Assembly: GCF_028453695.1 (NCBI RefSeq)
Contig: NC_135774.1
Coordinates: 496,001 to 560,000 of the forward strand
Source of the DNA: Augochlora pura
Taxonomy: Eukaryota > Arthropoda > Insecta > Hymenoptera > Halictidae
Reading direction: 5' to 3'
DNA length: 64,000 nucleotides
Numbering within the stretch: position 1 is the stretch's first letter; each line of letters starts with the position of its first letter. A program made the position numbers and the translations under genes. Below, in pieces: positions 48,747 to 62,783 of the stretch. The notes below the pieces were generated by a model. It had not been told where the DNA came from, searched no databases, and saw only the letters and a program-made list of their open reading frames with translations.

Positions 48747-50955
48747 CGTGACGATCGGCCGTAACTTTGGATTCGCTCGTTTACCGTATCTTTATATTTA
48801 GCGAAGTTCTTCGATCTTTTTTATATCTCGATATTCTCTATCGATATTTCGACCAAGTTATTCGTCCGTCTCTCGGACGATCCTCGATCGTCTGTTGTCT
48901 GTTGTCGAATCTCAAGTATCGAACGTCAAGTATCGGGAAATCGGGAGCCGGAAATTGGACGATCCTTTTCACGTTTTACCTTCCTTTCTCAATTTCTATT
49001 CGTATCCTTTTATCGGCGGTTTCGTTCGTGTCGTCCCTTCGTATCTCACGGATGTCAGGCCTTTTCTCGATATTACTTTGTCACGCTGTTTTTCTTTTTA
49101 CGAGAAAGACAGAGAGAGAGAGAGAGAGAGAACGAGAGCACGGTTCCGCGCTCTCCTTACGGACTTTCCTTTTCAACGCGACGCGGTTCCCCGATTCGTG
49201 GTTACGAATGTCAGTGTCGATCCGACTTTTCGGTCATAATCCCGAGAGGAGAACGCGCGAGGTATACGGGTGAACGTTCGAACGCGAGCGTTTCGTTGCG
49301 ATCGCTCGCCGCACAATCGTTCGGAGATTCCAGGGAGATCGAAAGTCTCGATTGGGCACTGGAACAGGCCGCGAGAGGAAGACGAGCGAAACGAGGGAGT
49401 AAATGCTGGTAACACCGGTGTCGGATTCTTCGAAAAAAATTCAGAATATCCGGGGGACCGAGCAAACAAACAATTGAGAATCGGATCGAGACGATCGGGC
49501 GGACGGAGGTTCGATCGCGATAAACGTATCTCGGGCGGACGGATGGTTTGCTAGGACACAAGGACGAACGACGACATTGGAAGACGAAAGAAAGGATCGG
49601 AAATCGAGGGAGAGAGAGGTAACGACGACCGGTGTGCAGTAGCGAATGGGATACAAAGACAGATACGATTAGGACGGAGAGAAAAAAAAAGAGAAGAAAA
49701 CGAGCAGGAGTGGGCGAGAATGAGAGAATGGAGGAAAGAAAAAAGTCGGTCACCGCCGCAGCCGAATTTGCCGGCGCTCGCTGTATCGTGAGTCGTGCGA
49801 GCTACGTAAAGATTGAGTGTACACTAACATACACCTTCTTGTCCTTGCCCGTCTTATATAGTGACTCATCGAGCACCGGCCCCCCAGCGGCTCTAAATGG
49901 TCCCCCGGATGCCTCCCAATTGCCCCCGGCAGTCCCGGCAGTCCCCGGCAGTCCCCGTTCGTAGTGGGGCAGCGCCACAAAGAGAAGCAGAGAGGAACGC
50001 GATGGAGAGGAAAGAGTCGAGAAAGACGGTGGACGGTCGAACGGGTTACGCGACGAGTCGCGACGCGGCGCGATAAGACGAAACAAAAAGAAACGAAACG
50101 AGACGATACGATACGAGACAACGGTGGGGATAAAGCGCGAGTTCTCAAGTGTTCAGGATGGTGGATACTTCCGGCGAGGGTGCGAAAAAGGTGGGCACCT
50201 CCTTGCCCGGTCTCGTTGCTCGAAAACCACTCGGATCTCGATAAACGATACGAGTCGCCGGGGGAGGGAGGGATTCAGGCCCCCTGCAGCCTGCGAGGCT
50301 ATCGAAATACATATTATTATCGGACCGCAAGTACCGAGACTCGTGGAGCTCTGTAGCCCTGTGTAGCCCCTTGGTCCTGCGGACAAGATCCGTTTCGGAT
50401 CGATCGAGTTCGTCGACCCGACGACGCTCCGCGCTCCTTCGATTTTATTCCGCTTTGATTTTCGTCCGGGGACGAACGACATCCTAGCCCGGCAAACCAT
50501 CGAAAACCGACGACAACGATGATCGAGTTTCGTGGGAAAAGGAACGCGCATTTCGAGGAATTCGCATTTCAACGTGGAACCAGCCATCGATGTGTTTGCG
50601 GATTGTTCGAAAATCGAGACTCGTTTCTATAGGTATGAACGGTTCTTAATTTAGCGGTCCACGCTGACCCAGACGCGGTCTCTACCGAACAGTCGCGGTT
50701 CTTCGGCGGCTGGGTCATTGACCCAGTTTGTATTCTTACTCGATAGCCACGTCCGGTTTTCACCATGGACGCTACCAGAAATATCCCTTTTGCCGTCGAG
50801 GACGAACATTCACGGAGCGATACTCTCGAGCGAACATTCCTTTCGGCGAAGAGAATCCCGTGTAGGTCTCGTTGCCATCGAACCTCCAACGGAAGCAGCC
50901 GCCACCCTTCGCGCTCGGTGATTTCGATTTCTCGCCGAAAACTCGGACGCTATCG

Positions 50956-51010
50956 TATCGAATCGTATCGCGTCGTATCGCGTCGTATCGCGTCGTATCG
51001 CATCGTATCG
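50956..51010. repeat. (CGTATCGCGT)n decamer/pentamer repeat
   Basis: Alternating CGTAT and CGCGT pentamers, about eleven in total. It lies in non-coding DNA. Confidence 0.85.
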
Positions 51011-52017
51011 TAAGAATTAACATTTACACGTTCACTCTGGAAATTGCGGGCACCCGACACAACGCTAATCGCTAACCGATGTCCGGTTTCGCGAGTTTTC
51101 TTTCCGCTGGTACGTTTCAGAGAGCGTGGAACTCGTTCGAATCGGTTTACGGTTTACGGTTTACAGGACCGTTCGACTGCGGCGCGACACCGCCGCCGCC
51201 GATTCGCCGTGGCTCTGCAGAATTCGATTCCTCGAAACTCTCGTATCCGTCGCGATTTCGTTCGCGGCAGCTTTTGCAACCCAGCGCGTGCTCGCGTGCG
51301 TCTGCCGTCCGCGAGCCGATCGCGACGCGCCGGATTCGTCGGCGACGGCTTCGAGCACCGAACACAGCCCGACAGGCCGAACGAGTAGCGGAAAGAAAGC
51401 GGAATGCCAACGAGAATTTCTGCGAGAAATATCGGCTCGAAGATTCGGAGAATCGTCAAAGCGGAAGTATTTGCTCGAGACGGTTGCAGCCGCGCCAAGT
51501 TTGCGACGCGATGGGACGCCAAACGATTCGAAACCGAGCCGATCGTGAACGTTGGAGGGTTACGGTGCGGTACGAGCGACGATATTTCGAAATAATGACG
51601 ATCGATGTGACAAGCGTTCGGTCGATCGTATCGCGTGGCGGTGGGTGAATTAAACCGTCGGTGAGTAGGATAACACGTTGGAAAAACGGGAAAACTGGTA
51701 TGCTGCGTGTATTCGCGTGCTCGTACTACACTGTTACAACTGTTACGGGCGGGCAAGCACGCGTGCACGCAAACGTGATCGATTCTTTGATCGTGCGCAT
51801 ACGCGAGAAACAACTTGCTCGCGTAATCAAGCCTGCAATTTCTGATTGTTTACATGCGAGGGCATTGCCCGGATGCCGTTTACCTTACGTACATTCCAGG
51901 TGTTACCACTCCCTCCTTCGCCTCCTACCGCTTTCAGAGCGCACCTACGACGCGTATCGTATCGCATACTATACGCTCGCGATCATCGGATTTGCCCGGC
52001 GTGGTTGCGCGAAGCTA

Positions 52018-52078
52018 ACCACCACCGCCACCGTTACCGCCGCCACCGCCACCACCACCACCTCCACCACCGCCACTT
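52018..52078. repeat. CCACCG/ACC trinucleotide-type repeat
   Basis: Imperfect ACC/GCC triplets give Thr-Ala runs on + and Gly runs on -. It explains the glycine-rich antisense frame here. Confidence 0.8.
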
Positions 52079-52558
52079 CGACAGTCCAACCGATCGAGAA
52101 ATTCTTCGGCGGGAAGAGTTATCCGGCACCCGTGATCCATCGATCGCGTTCCAATCGCAGCTCGGACAACGTTAGGCCTCTGCCCGATTACGCATCCCCC
52201 CGATCGGACTATTTGTATTTCTTGGTTCGAATTCGATACCTGCCTCGTCGTGGCCTCGATTTCTCCTCGTACGATGCGTCCAGAACCGATCGAACGTACC
52301 CACCTTTCGATTACCGAAATATCGTCGAAAATCCTCGTCGGTCCGATCATTCTTCCATCCTCCTTTCATCTTTAATCTTCGGGCTCGCGTTACGATGCAG
52401 CAGCGGTGTCCATTGTTCTCGTTGCTCGAGCTATTCGACGACGATTCGTCGCTACACGCTTAGATACGTTAAACGCGGTGTGTCTGGTGAAAGGTTGACT
52501 TGTTCCCCGTGTAAACGTGGCGAGGAAAACAAACGGTACACAGCCTGAAACCTGTACG

Positions 52559-52668
52559 AATCGGATCGAATCGGCTCGAATCGGCTCGAATCGGATCGGA
52601 TCGAATCGGACTGGATCGCATCGGATCCGATCGGACTGGATCGCATCGCATCGCGTCGCGTCTCGTAA
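52559..52668. repeat. Degenerate (TCGGA/TCGAA/TCGCA)n pentamer array
   Basis: About 110 bases of TCGNN pentamers that drift from TCGAA/TCGGC on the left to TCGCA/TCGCG on the right. It is one of the longest simple arrays in the window. Confidence 0.85.
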
Positions 52669-53038
52669 TTTGAAACGGTTCATCCCCGATTGGTATCGGG
52701 CGGCAACAACGTCGATACGCATCGTCGATAGAAACGAGATAAGGGTTTTCTGGCAAAACGTGTTCGAGGAGCTTCGGGAAGGTCGGCGATCGATCGAGCG
52801 CGCATGCGAGCGCGGGTGAGAGCTTGTGCTCGCGCGAGCAATCCATCTTCGAACGGGTTTCCGTTCTAACGGCCAATAACGGGCCCTAACTAGTCAGGCA
52901 CGAGAAGGCAGTTTTCGACTCTCCGTTATTTCTTGGCTGGGCCGTCCCTCGAACTGTCTTGAAAAAAGTCTTTTCGAACCGCGCCGCGATTCGATCCGTT
53001 AGAAACCGTAACGAGTCTATGGGGGGCGAGCGCGAGCA

Positions 53039-53074
53039 CGAGCGCGAACACGAGCACGAGCACGAGCACGAGAC
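53039..53074. repeat. (GAGCAC)n hexamer repeat
   Basis: Five to six near-perfect copies, non-coding. Confidence 0.8.
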
Positions 53075-53128
53075 ACTGCGTAAAAGAGAACGCCGTAGCG
53101 GCCAATTCGGCGGATTCATTCGCAACGG

Positions 53129-53175
53129 TTGAAAGTTGAAAGTTGAAAGTTGAGAGTCGTTGAGAGTTGAAAGTT
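53129..53175. repeat. (GTTGAAA)n 7-bp repeat
   Basis: Three perfect units followed by diverged ones. Confidence 0.8.
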
Positions 53176-54898
53176 GCAAGTGGAATGCAATTGTTTGGAC
53201 TTTGGCACCGCTCTGCAGGTTTGCGGATCGTTCAACGGTTCAACAGGTTACCACTAAAACGACTGGGTCTGAAAAAACATTAAGCCGTCGAACAAACGCG
53301 GAACAAGCTGCGACACGTATTGCGAGCACGTGTAATACGTGCGAGTACGTAACAGTCGGGATAATGCCGGGTGAAGGACCGAACGTACGATGCGTTGAAC
53401 GGATGAGCTGGTTGTCCGATTGCCCGGTTGCTCGGTTGCACGGTTGCACGATCGATCGAGTGGCGTGCGTTTTGTATCGAGTATGGTGTATTTTGTATAG
53501 TGTATCGTGTATCTTGCATAGCGTATCCGTGTCTCTTGTACAGTGTATCGCGAGCTCGGTTCCTCGTTCCCTCGATCGCGCGAGCCCGTTACCAACACTG
53601 ACCACTGCCAACGGGTCGATAACCCGAGACCTCTTTCGCAGCCGAAATTTTCAATCACTCGTTCCGCAAAGCGAACCCCGACGAACATGCCGTCATTCCT
53701 GCGACTTCTTCGTGTCCCTATCTCTTTGACTTTGTTCTGTGCCGTTCTCGTCGTTCCGGCGAACGTCGTCGACGTACATCGAATACGCTACCGGTTGGTT
53801 CCGCTTTGTTTTCAGGCTGTTCAAACTTTGAAACGAATTAGCTCCTCGAGAAATCGGCGGTCCTACCTTTCTACGTTGCGTGTTATCGAAGGATACGTCG
53901 CAAGAAACAATTTCATCGCGTCGTTATATCGCCAAACTTTCTCGTTGATGTGTCCGATCGAGCAACGGACCAAACGATTCTACTTTTAAACGTAACAGAA
54001 TCCAGTATGTTATGTAACCAACGCAGAAAGTCAATGGCCAAACTGCTCGATCAGCCAATATAGCGCGGCACGATGTCGTACGCGAAATTGATTCCGAGTA
54101 TCGTTACCTGCGGTTCTCGTTCGAACTCTGAATTTGCTGAAAGTATGCATTTCTCGAGTCGTTTTTAACCGTATTACACGCATTCCCCACACGCGCCCCA
54201 CCGTATTCTCCCGCATTCCCTCGCTTCCGTCTTCTCGATCCCACTCGATCGAAAACAGACTCGAGTCGAACCATGATTGCACGAACGACCGTCAAATTTG
54301 CATCGCGCCAATTGTCCGAAGGAAAACCTCCTTGCTTCGGATCGCATCGCATCGCGTCGCGTCGCATCCCAACGCGTCTCTTCGCTGCTTCACCAATCCG
54401 AGCAGCGACGCATCGCCGATACGTTCGAGACGACACAATTCGATCGACAAAGTCAAAGTTGATCGCAACGAATTCACGGATATCCTAATACCGGCAGACA
54501 ATACGCGGCTATACGATCAATGACTGGAACGACGACGACAAAACGAGTTCAGGTGAATAACGTAAACACCTCCAAGTCCGAACGTAGGAGCGAGCTCGGG
54601 TGAACGACCGACAAACTAGTCTAAGTGCTGTATACGCAAACTATCTGCTCTTGGTAAATACTGGTGGACTGTCACTGTTGCGATTCAAACTGATTCATCG
54701 ATATCAAAGGATTGCGAGAGAAACGATATTCCCGCGCGCATGCATACATCGTTGGATCCAATTCGCGACCGCCTATAAAAATATAAAAAGGTCAATTTCC
54801 TGGATCGTCTCTTGTAATAACTGAAACGCCGACGGAGTGAAACGGGACTGTGCACGCTTCGCGTAAAGTGACGGGGTAGCATAATGAGTAAATGGACA

Positions 54899-54952
54899 AG
54901 GAAAGGAAAGGGAAGGAAAGGAAAGGAAAGGAAAGGAAAGGAAAGGAAAAGC
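54899..54952. repeat. (GGAAA)n pentamer microsatellite
   Basis: Ten or so near-perfect GGAAA units, a purine-only tract. Confidence 0.9.
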
Positions 54953-57563
54953 AGATCTTAGAGAGCGACAGAAAAGGAGGAAATAACATTTATGTTGCGC
55001 CCTCCTACCTGTTGGTAGAGTAGTGATAAATATACGTGAATTAAATCGTCAAACGGTCAATGCTCGACTGACCTCAACAACAGTAAAAGTGACAAACGGC
55101 ATAACTCGTTGTCCAAGTTGGTCGCGGAACTCGATTTCTCGATTCCTGCTCCACTACTTATCGAAACAAGATTCTAGTCGAAGCTGATCGGTCTTCGATC
55201 TACTTTTTCGTGGAAAACACCGATAGCGTTCCTCCACAGGACCGATTAGTATTCGAACGAAAAACGAACCGACGCGGGTTTCAACATCCATTTGAGATCG
55301 AATCGCCGAGTTGCAAAATGTAACCAGGAAAATCTCGAGAAAACTATAGCCTCGTAATCGCGATCGAGGCTAGGAAGAATTGCAAATGCGTTTAATAGAC
55401 TAGCAGGAATTGGCTGGCTGATATCTCGCGAGGAAACGCGCGCGAGTTCGAGTCCGAGTCCGAGTTCTCGGTATCAGGCGCGTATTAATCGCTAATCGAG
55501 TCCTCGTATACCGATGGCCGAGCGCCGAGACCCGAGCGCAAACTTTTTCCTGCTTTAACGCGAGCGCGGCAATCTTTTTTCGATATCATTTTACGATCAA
55601 ACTATTCGGTATCCTTCGACGAAAGAGCCAACGGGACAAACGGATGGATTGGACCGCGAGCGTGTCGCACAGGGCTAGAGTTTTTCAATAGGTACAGTTG
55701 TCGGCGATGATGTCGTTAATAACAAACGTGGCTTTTGCAGAGACTCTTGGTAGGCGATTTATTTGCGCAAAAATCTTCTTCGACGAAATTGAAAATCAAC
55801 CGATCCCGAAATCTCATCGATCCGTTCCTGTGACTGGTCGTTCGGACTAGACCGATCGTTCGGTATGCGACGTACTGCGTACTCGATCTTACCTTTCGGT
55901 TCGCATAACCCGAACCAACGAGAGAGGACATTGACCGGCGTTGTATCTGGAGAGCGCGGGGAGTGACGAGTGGCAAGTGGACGAAATAGTTGTCGCGGTA
56001 CGGCTCGCTTGTTAGCGAATCGGGGGATGCGAGCACGCGGGCTCCGAAACGAGCGATTGCAAAAAATGACGGAAGAAGACTCGGAGGGGGCGTGAACATT
56101 CGGCGGAGCGGGATGGCCGTGGAACGACAAAGGGCGGCGATTGAATTGAAAATCGTACGATTTGTTCCCGGTCGACGCGTGCGCGTTTTTTTGTGCCGTT
56201 CCGATACACGTGTGGGATTCGTAATTCGCAAAACCATCGAAATGGGATAGACGGAATAGATGGAAACGAGCAAACGTAATCCGAAACGAATAGGAAACGC
56301 AGAAATACGGCACAGACACATAACGAGATACGCAACGCAACGCATCGGTCTCTCCGAATGGTAACAAACACTCTTATACCGAAGAGCTCGCTCGCCATCG
56401 ATGCGCGCCGCGCGCGGCTCGTCGTAGTCATCATCGTTCGTAGTCAGTTTTCGGTGTTCCTCGTCAGCCGAAGAAACGAGCTCTCGTGTCGCGTCGTTGG
56501 CGTTAAATTTCGAAGCTGAAAATTTATACGATTCTGTCGCGACGCGTATCCGCCGCTACGATACCGCGTCGCCGAAGAACAGTAAACGATCGCTGAAATC
56601 GAACGACCGAGCACGCGTATCTCGCAAGAAATAGGACGTAGGGCGCGAGGAATAGCCGACGGCTAACGGATGGATGGGTGATGGGCGATGGAGAGCCGAT
56701 CGGAAGAACATCTTTAACGCCTTGTTGCCAGTTGCAATCGTTAACCGGCTAGGCGGCGCGCGAGAAATTCGTTTCTCTCTGGACCTCGTCGAAGATAATC
56801 GAATTCTCTACGAGAGAGAAATACCGTGTCGCGCGACCATGAGAGGCCAATCGTAATTACGTCACCGTGGCGACAGATATAGAATCACTGTCACTCTCAA
56901 CGTAAACCGTAATACGCACGGGTCATAGGCCTTTTCTTCTCTTTGAAATATCGTTACCGTCCTCGAACGCGACGTTCCTTTTCCATTCGCGACTACCCCC
57001 GATAGCAACCGAACCAACACTAACCCCCCCGTATTTCCTCGGAATATTCTGCCGTTTCCACGTCGCTGTCGCGCTATCCAGCTACCGCTGCACGTATACG
57101 CTGAACCTATTCCTTGTCATATCCTTTACCATAATCTATCGCGTACGCGTGTACACGAAATTTGTATTCGCTTCGACAGATACTTTCAAACGGATGACAT
57201 TCTCGCGACGAACGGTGCAACATACGAAAAGGAAAAAAGAGCTCGGGCGCGCGTGTGCCTCGGAGGGAAAGAGCGCGTGTAGGTGGGTGAGGGGAGTCGA
57301 GTTGAAAGAAAGAAGTGAGCGGACAACTTGTTTGCCCTTTTTTGCACGCATAGTTAACACATTCGTACGATGTACACACGCCGTTGGCTACGGTAGCCTC
57401 GGGTGCCACAGTAACCGATAATCGCATTGCCGTCGGATAAGCCAGCGGACGATAGATACGAGATACTATTCTGCCGAATCTTAAAAAGGGTGTCCCGACA
57501 ACCCCAGCGTGTTTCTTACAGCGAGCTTAACCGAGAAGAGATTCGATCCCCCGAATCGTTTTG

Positions 57564-57626
57564 GTCTCGATCTCGATCTCGATCTCTGTCTCGGTCTCGG
57601 TCTCGGTCCCGGTCTCGGTCTCGGTA
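57564..57626. repeat. (TCTCGA/TCTCGG)n hexamer repeat
   Basis: About ten hexamers, switching from TCTCGA to TCTCGG part way along. On + they read as Arg-Ser repeats, which is a repeat artefact and not an SR protein. Confidence 0.85.
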
Positions 57627-59292
57627 TCCGGAGCCCATTGGGACAGCGCGAAATAAAACGAACCCGTCTACCGTAATCGTATGTATCTGGGTATTTGGGT
57701 AGTGTCCGTTTGGTAACCTTGGTTATAACCTCGTTTCGAGAGTGCGTCGGGCAATCGAGGAATCGAGCAATCGAGCAATCGAGCGATAGGCCGAATTACT
57801 CTGGATTCGATTCGCGCGCGACTTTCCTTCGTCAAATGAACAAGACTTTGTGTTTCTCTTCGAGACTCGTCGGTGGTCGGTAGTCGGTGCTTTCGCGAGG
57901 ATTAATGGTCCCCGATGGTTACACGATGGGAACACGAACGCGAAATCTCGAGTTCGTGCTCGTTCCTATTCGTGCTTTCGAAATTCGTTGCTTCGGTATT
58001 ACGCAACGCGTTCCATCGAACCGCTTTTTCTTTCGTTACCGTTGCTAATGCCGTTGCGGATCCAGCCTCGGCTACGTCTCCGTAAACCCGAATCTCGAAA
58101 TTTGGCTTCGGACTCGGACCGATATAGCAACCGTTCGGGGATTATACAACACACGCGACGAAGCAGAGAGAGATATGCCGGTGGTCGGTCGATACAGAGA
58201 CGACGATACGCGGCGGCCGATATTCGGCTTTTTCGATCGCGCGCTCATTGCCGGCGCGAAGAGCGCGCTCCATTCTGCGTTCAAAGCGACGAATCGCGAG
58301 GGGCGTAGCTCCGCCGTCCGTGTCATCGAGCGTGCCGCGTTAATGCAGGTCAAGTTCTGCGAAGTCAGCCGTCTGCCAATTTTGTCGAGGTTCGACTGTT
58401 TCGAAGACAAATTACGCTAATACGTGGCGCAGATTCGGAAAAAAGATATTTCGGCCGTCAAAATCGTACAAGTCCAAGTCAGTTTTTGGCATCGCAGCGT
58501 CGAGTACCTATATCGCGTCCGCGGCGGGGAGCCGCGCCTGGCCGCGCCATCCGACTCGAAGCAAAGACGGTTTTACCGTTGCCCCGGCACTTAACGCTGT
58601 AAGAGGACCGTTTCGTACACCGTCCGACTCCGACCTAACCCAAGGTACCGAATCTAATCGGGAAGCGTTCGGATCGATTCGACGGCCGTTTGTTCATCGA
58701 CGAAAGGCTAAATGTCGAATTGCGGAAGACCGACACCTCCCTGCTGTGGACACGACCTCGAACAATCTGGCGACCGATCCGAAACCAATCACTGTCCGGC
58801 GAGATCTCCCCGGAAAATTTGTATCGTGCCCCCTGTTCCCCAGGGGCCTGTATGGAAACCATGCTGCATTCGGAAATACCATTATCCCTGCTCGGCTCAC
58901 GCGAATCCTCGACCATTTATACGTTTCACCGATTTCGATTTATTCTCCCAATATTGAAGATGCCGATCGATCTCTTATCGGTAATGTATGGTAACAACTA
59001 ACGTGTCCCAACGATATACACTCGTATCCCGCTGCTCGAACGTATTTCGTTGGATCGCGCGATGCCCGAGTAGAAATCCGAAAACCCACGACGAAGCGAG
59101 TCTCTGCGAAAGCAGACTTTCAACGCGTGTAGCCAACGTGTCAGAAACACGACAGAATCGTCGCCGTGTTTATCGCAGGCTCTATCTGTCCGAGAACGTA
59201 GACGCGAGACGCAATCGTTGTATCTTGAAAATCGTCGGGAAGATCGAGTTTACGAGACACACGAAACGTTGTTTCCTCTATCGCGCGTGAAC

Positions 59293-59321
59293 GCAGACGC
59301 GGACGCAGACGCGGACGTAGA

Positions 59322-59356
<35 letters not shown>

Positions 59357-59362
59357 ATGCGA
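59293..59362. repeat. (GACGCA)n hexamer repeat
   Basis: About twelve imperfect units reading as Asp-Ala on the + strand. No gene context supports translation. Confidence 0.85.
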
Positions 59363-60839
59363 ACGCACCCACTGATAAGAAACAGAGGTCACGTATCGAT
59401 GGACGCACGCGTCTATGGACGCGTCGACGCTTATTCGGGTCGATTCTACGAACGCGACGATAAATCGAAACTAATATTGTAATGGAATACGGTTGCATCC
59501 TCCTTCTTTGCCGCGTTTCTCTGCTTTCTCGAAATATTTGACTCGCCCAATACCATTATACGTCTAATCCGAGACAGCTACGATGAAATCGCATTTGATC
59601 GGCCGATGAACCATCTTGCGTCCTTGATCGTCCATAGAGTACGGACAGACTGTTTTCCCGCGTCCCTCGTTCCAATCTCTAGTCTCCCGTCTCCCGTCTC
59701 TCGTTCCAATCTCTCGTCCCTCGGCATCGATTTCGTTTCAACTAACACGATTCTATCAAAAATCTAACTCGGACCATTTGCCTTTAGAGAGTCCGCTTTC
59801 ACGCCCGCGGGGCTTTTTCGTCATAAATCCGGCGAATTCGACGGCATGGTTTTTAAGTAAGTGGAAAACTATTTCGAACGCGTGCCTACCCACCGAGTAT
59901 TGCGAGAGCTTGTAACGTCGGACACGATACTTTCGTTCGATTTCTTCCGACGAAAAAAAAAAATCATTGGGAACTATACGAACCATTTTCTGCGACACGG
60001 TTATACTGGAAAGCGTTTCCCTCGTTCGAGTCTGTCCCCCTTCGTTTTTTCCAGCTGTCAGCTGTCCGGCGTCCTACAACGACCGCGCGAAATCTTCGCG
60101 AGACAAACCGACCGACGTAAGGGTTAACGGCGGGAAAAAGCCCGCCGCCTTGACCGGGAAGCGTAATCTAAACGCGAAAGGACGAGGGAACCACGCGTCG
60201 CGGTGGAATACGCCATGAAGTCTGGCGCCGTGTAACACGTATCGTGTGCCGCGCGGTTGGACCACCTGCGGCGTATCGGTATCCCTAGAAACTCGGGCAC
60301 TCGGGCACTCGGGCACTCGGGCACGCAGCCAGGCACACGCGTGCATCCAGTGGCAACTTTTCAAACGATTCCACCCTTTGGTTCCAAAATTCTAACACCA
60401 GTATCTTTGCTTACCTACGTTGCAGGGACGCGGATTTCGAACGTCGACGTCGGGAACGTATTTTCGTTTACGAATAGAACGCGTAGGATAGTCCGACGCG
60501 GGTAGATCGCCCGGCTAGACGCGCGTACGGCTCGGACAATTTACTATCGACGCATCGATTTCTCTAGACTCTAGACTCTAGACTCTGCACACCGCACTCA
60601 AGACTCTACGGAAATCGCAGCCAAACACCGGTACCGATGCCAGCACAAGTTTTCGAGTTTGCGATGGTACACCTACGATCGATTGCGTAAGAAATTAAAG
60701 TTAGCACGCGCAGGCTGGGTCTCACTTTCAGCATGTCAAGGACATCGGCGACAGACCCCGTCGGCCTAATTCTCCACGATCGCCACCAGGACGAACGAAC
60801 GTTAAACTTTTCACCGACGAATGCCGCCGCCGTCGCCCT

Positions 60840-60925
60840 TCCCCTCCCCGTCCCCGTCCCAGTCTCCGTCTCCGTCACCGTCTCCATCCCCGTCCCCATT
60901 CTCGTTCCCGTTCCCATCCTTCGTC
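60840..60925. repeat. C-rich (CCCCGT)n tract, G4-type on minus strand
   Basis: C runs at 60841-60844, 60846-60849, 60852-60855 and 60858-60860 are separated by T, GT and GT, followed by TCTCCG-type hexamers. The minus strand therefore carries a G-quadruplex pattern. Confidence 0.75.
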
Positions 60926-62736
60926 CCTCTCCTCCCTCCCACACTTTGCATCCGATTATCACCGACTCGGTCTCTCTCTCTCTCTCTGTTTCCGTCGTTT
61001 CGTCTGACTTCTTCTTCTCCTTTCCATTTCCTTTCCCTCCCGATTCTTTCGCCGCGCAAACCCACCCTCTGAAATGCATTCCCCGGACAGATAAGAAAAG
61101 AACGCGCGGCGAGCGCATAGGTACGATTGATCTATTATTACGCGCGCGTACGATATACCTGTGTACGCCGCGTTTACGTGCCGATAGGTTTCGTAGAATA
61201 GCGTAGCTCGAGCTGAAGAGGGAAACGGGGCGTTGATCGAAAGTTCGCAGGATGAACGTCTCGCGCATCATTCGCAACGCATATATCAGAGTGGAGGTGA
61301 TTTTCTTGACTCTCAGGAAAGTATCGCGATGATAGACGCGTTGTCCTTGACACGACGCGAACACGCCATCGTCTCGAACACGCGAAAGAATTTTACTGTT
61401 CGGGCGCCGAAAGTGAAACACGGGTTATTTAGAGGCAACGTGACTGGAAGTTTCTGTCGCCAGAACTCTTGGTTCGACGGCCGTACGAGTAATCCTCGCT
61501 CGATGGGATCGTTTTGCGAGTGGTTCGTCGGCTAGTTCGGTTTCGGTGCTCGACCATCGCCTCGACGTTCGTTTCTCCCGTTTCCTCCTCCTCTCCTTCG
61601 AAAGTGGTACGTTCGCACGGATTTCCACCGGATCGAGTCCTTCTTCCGTTTTATCGGCTCCCGCGTCTTCGTTGGTTACGCGCGTTACCCAGTTCGTCGA
61701 CCTTTCTGTTCTGTTCGAGTTCGATCGAGTTTGCAAGCGTATGTGTCTCCACCTGCAGGCTACTGAACGTGGACGATTAAAAAGCATTGTCTGCGATCGC
61801 ATTGCACCGCATCGATTTCAATTATGAATAACGTGTTTCTTCATCGGGTCTACGTGTCACGCGACTCAATGGTAAAATCGTTACAAAACCATTTGCTGGT
61901 ATGTCGCAAGCTGCGTAACTTCTCGATCTTGAATTCCACACACGGTATTCTTGTATGCGAATCGATTTTCTTCCTTCTACTCGTTACCGATTAACGCGGT
62001 GTAGTTGACGCGTTAGCGTCGACGCTCCGCTCCCGCTCCCGCTCACGCTTCTGCTGGCAGTGGCACCTGCGCGCGCGCGACCGCACACCGTCATCCATCC
62101 AATTTGTACTTGATACGCGTGAATCCCGAATCTAGAATCCAGAATTCAAAATTACAATCAAGCAAAGGGAACTCGACTACGCTCTCTCTTTTTTTCTCCC
62201 TCTTTCTTCTACTTGTCTTCGGTACGCAAAAGCAAATACGATTCGGAGATGAAGCAGACACTCGACCATACGTACGGGTCTTCTTAATTTCATCGCCGTT
62301 CGGATAACCATCGTAATGGATCTACCTACGCAAACACCCTACGACCGAGGCAAAAACTAACCGGGTACATGGATCTCTTCTCTCAGAATTTTTCCATTCC
62401 ATGTACGTGTCGATTGCTCGGCCGAGAAACAACTTTTATTCGCAACATCGATAGGACGTCGTCATCCCATGATTCTATCGTTGCATATTTATCGTGAATT
62501 GTGCGTGGCAATGATCCACATAATCCTCCCACCGTGTCATCGCGTATGCTCGTTTGTTTGCGTGTTGCTCGTAAACGATCGAAACCAATCTAGAAACTGT
62601 ACACGATCCATCATACGTTGGCTACGTAGATCTTGCTACATTTTACAATATAACAAATTTTCGATTTGAGAAAGGAACCATATCCAAAAGAGTAATGGCC
62701 GCGACCACAAAAATTTTAAGAAACGGAAAAAAGAAA

Positions 62737-62741
62737 ACAGA

Positions 62742-62783
<42 letters not shown>
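62737..62783. repeat. (GA)n dinucleotide repeat
   Basis: Near-perfect GA run, non-coding. Confidence 0.85.

Noticed and set aside
51661..52548. 295-codon open frame on the + strand
   Set aside because: It runs through ACC/GCC triplet repeats, has low-complexity Thr/Ala and Arg/Ser composition, no family motif, and a mirrored glycine-rich frame on the other strand.
57541..57640. Arg-Ser repeats suggesting an SR splicing protein
   Set aside because: They come from the TCTCGA/TCTCGG hexamer repeat; there is no RNA-recognition motif nearby.
60606..61421. 271-codon open frame on the - strand
   Set aside because: Its centre is the C-rich hexamer repeat read as Gly-Thr-Glu runs. Nothing outside the repeat looks like a protein family.
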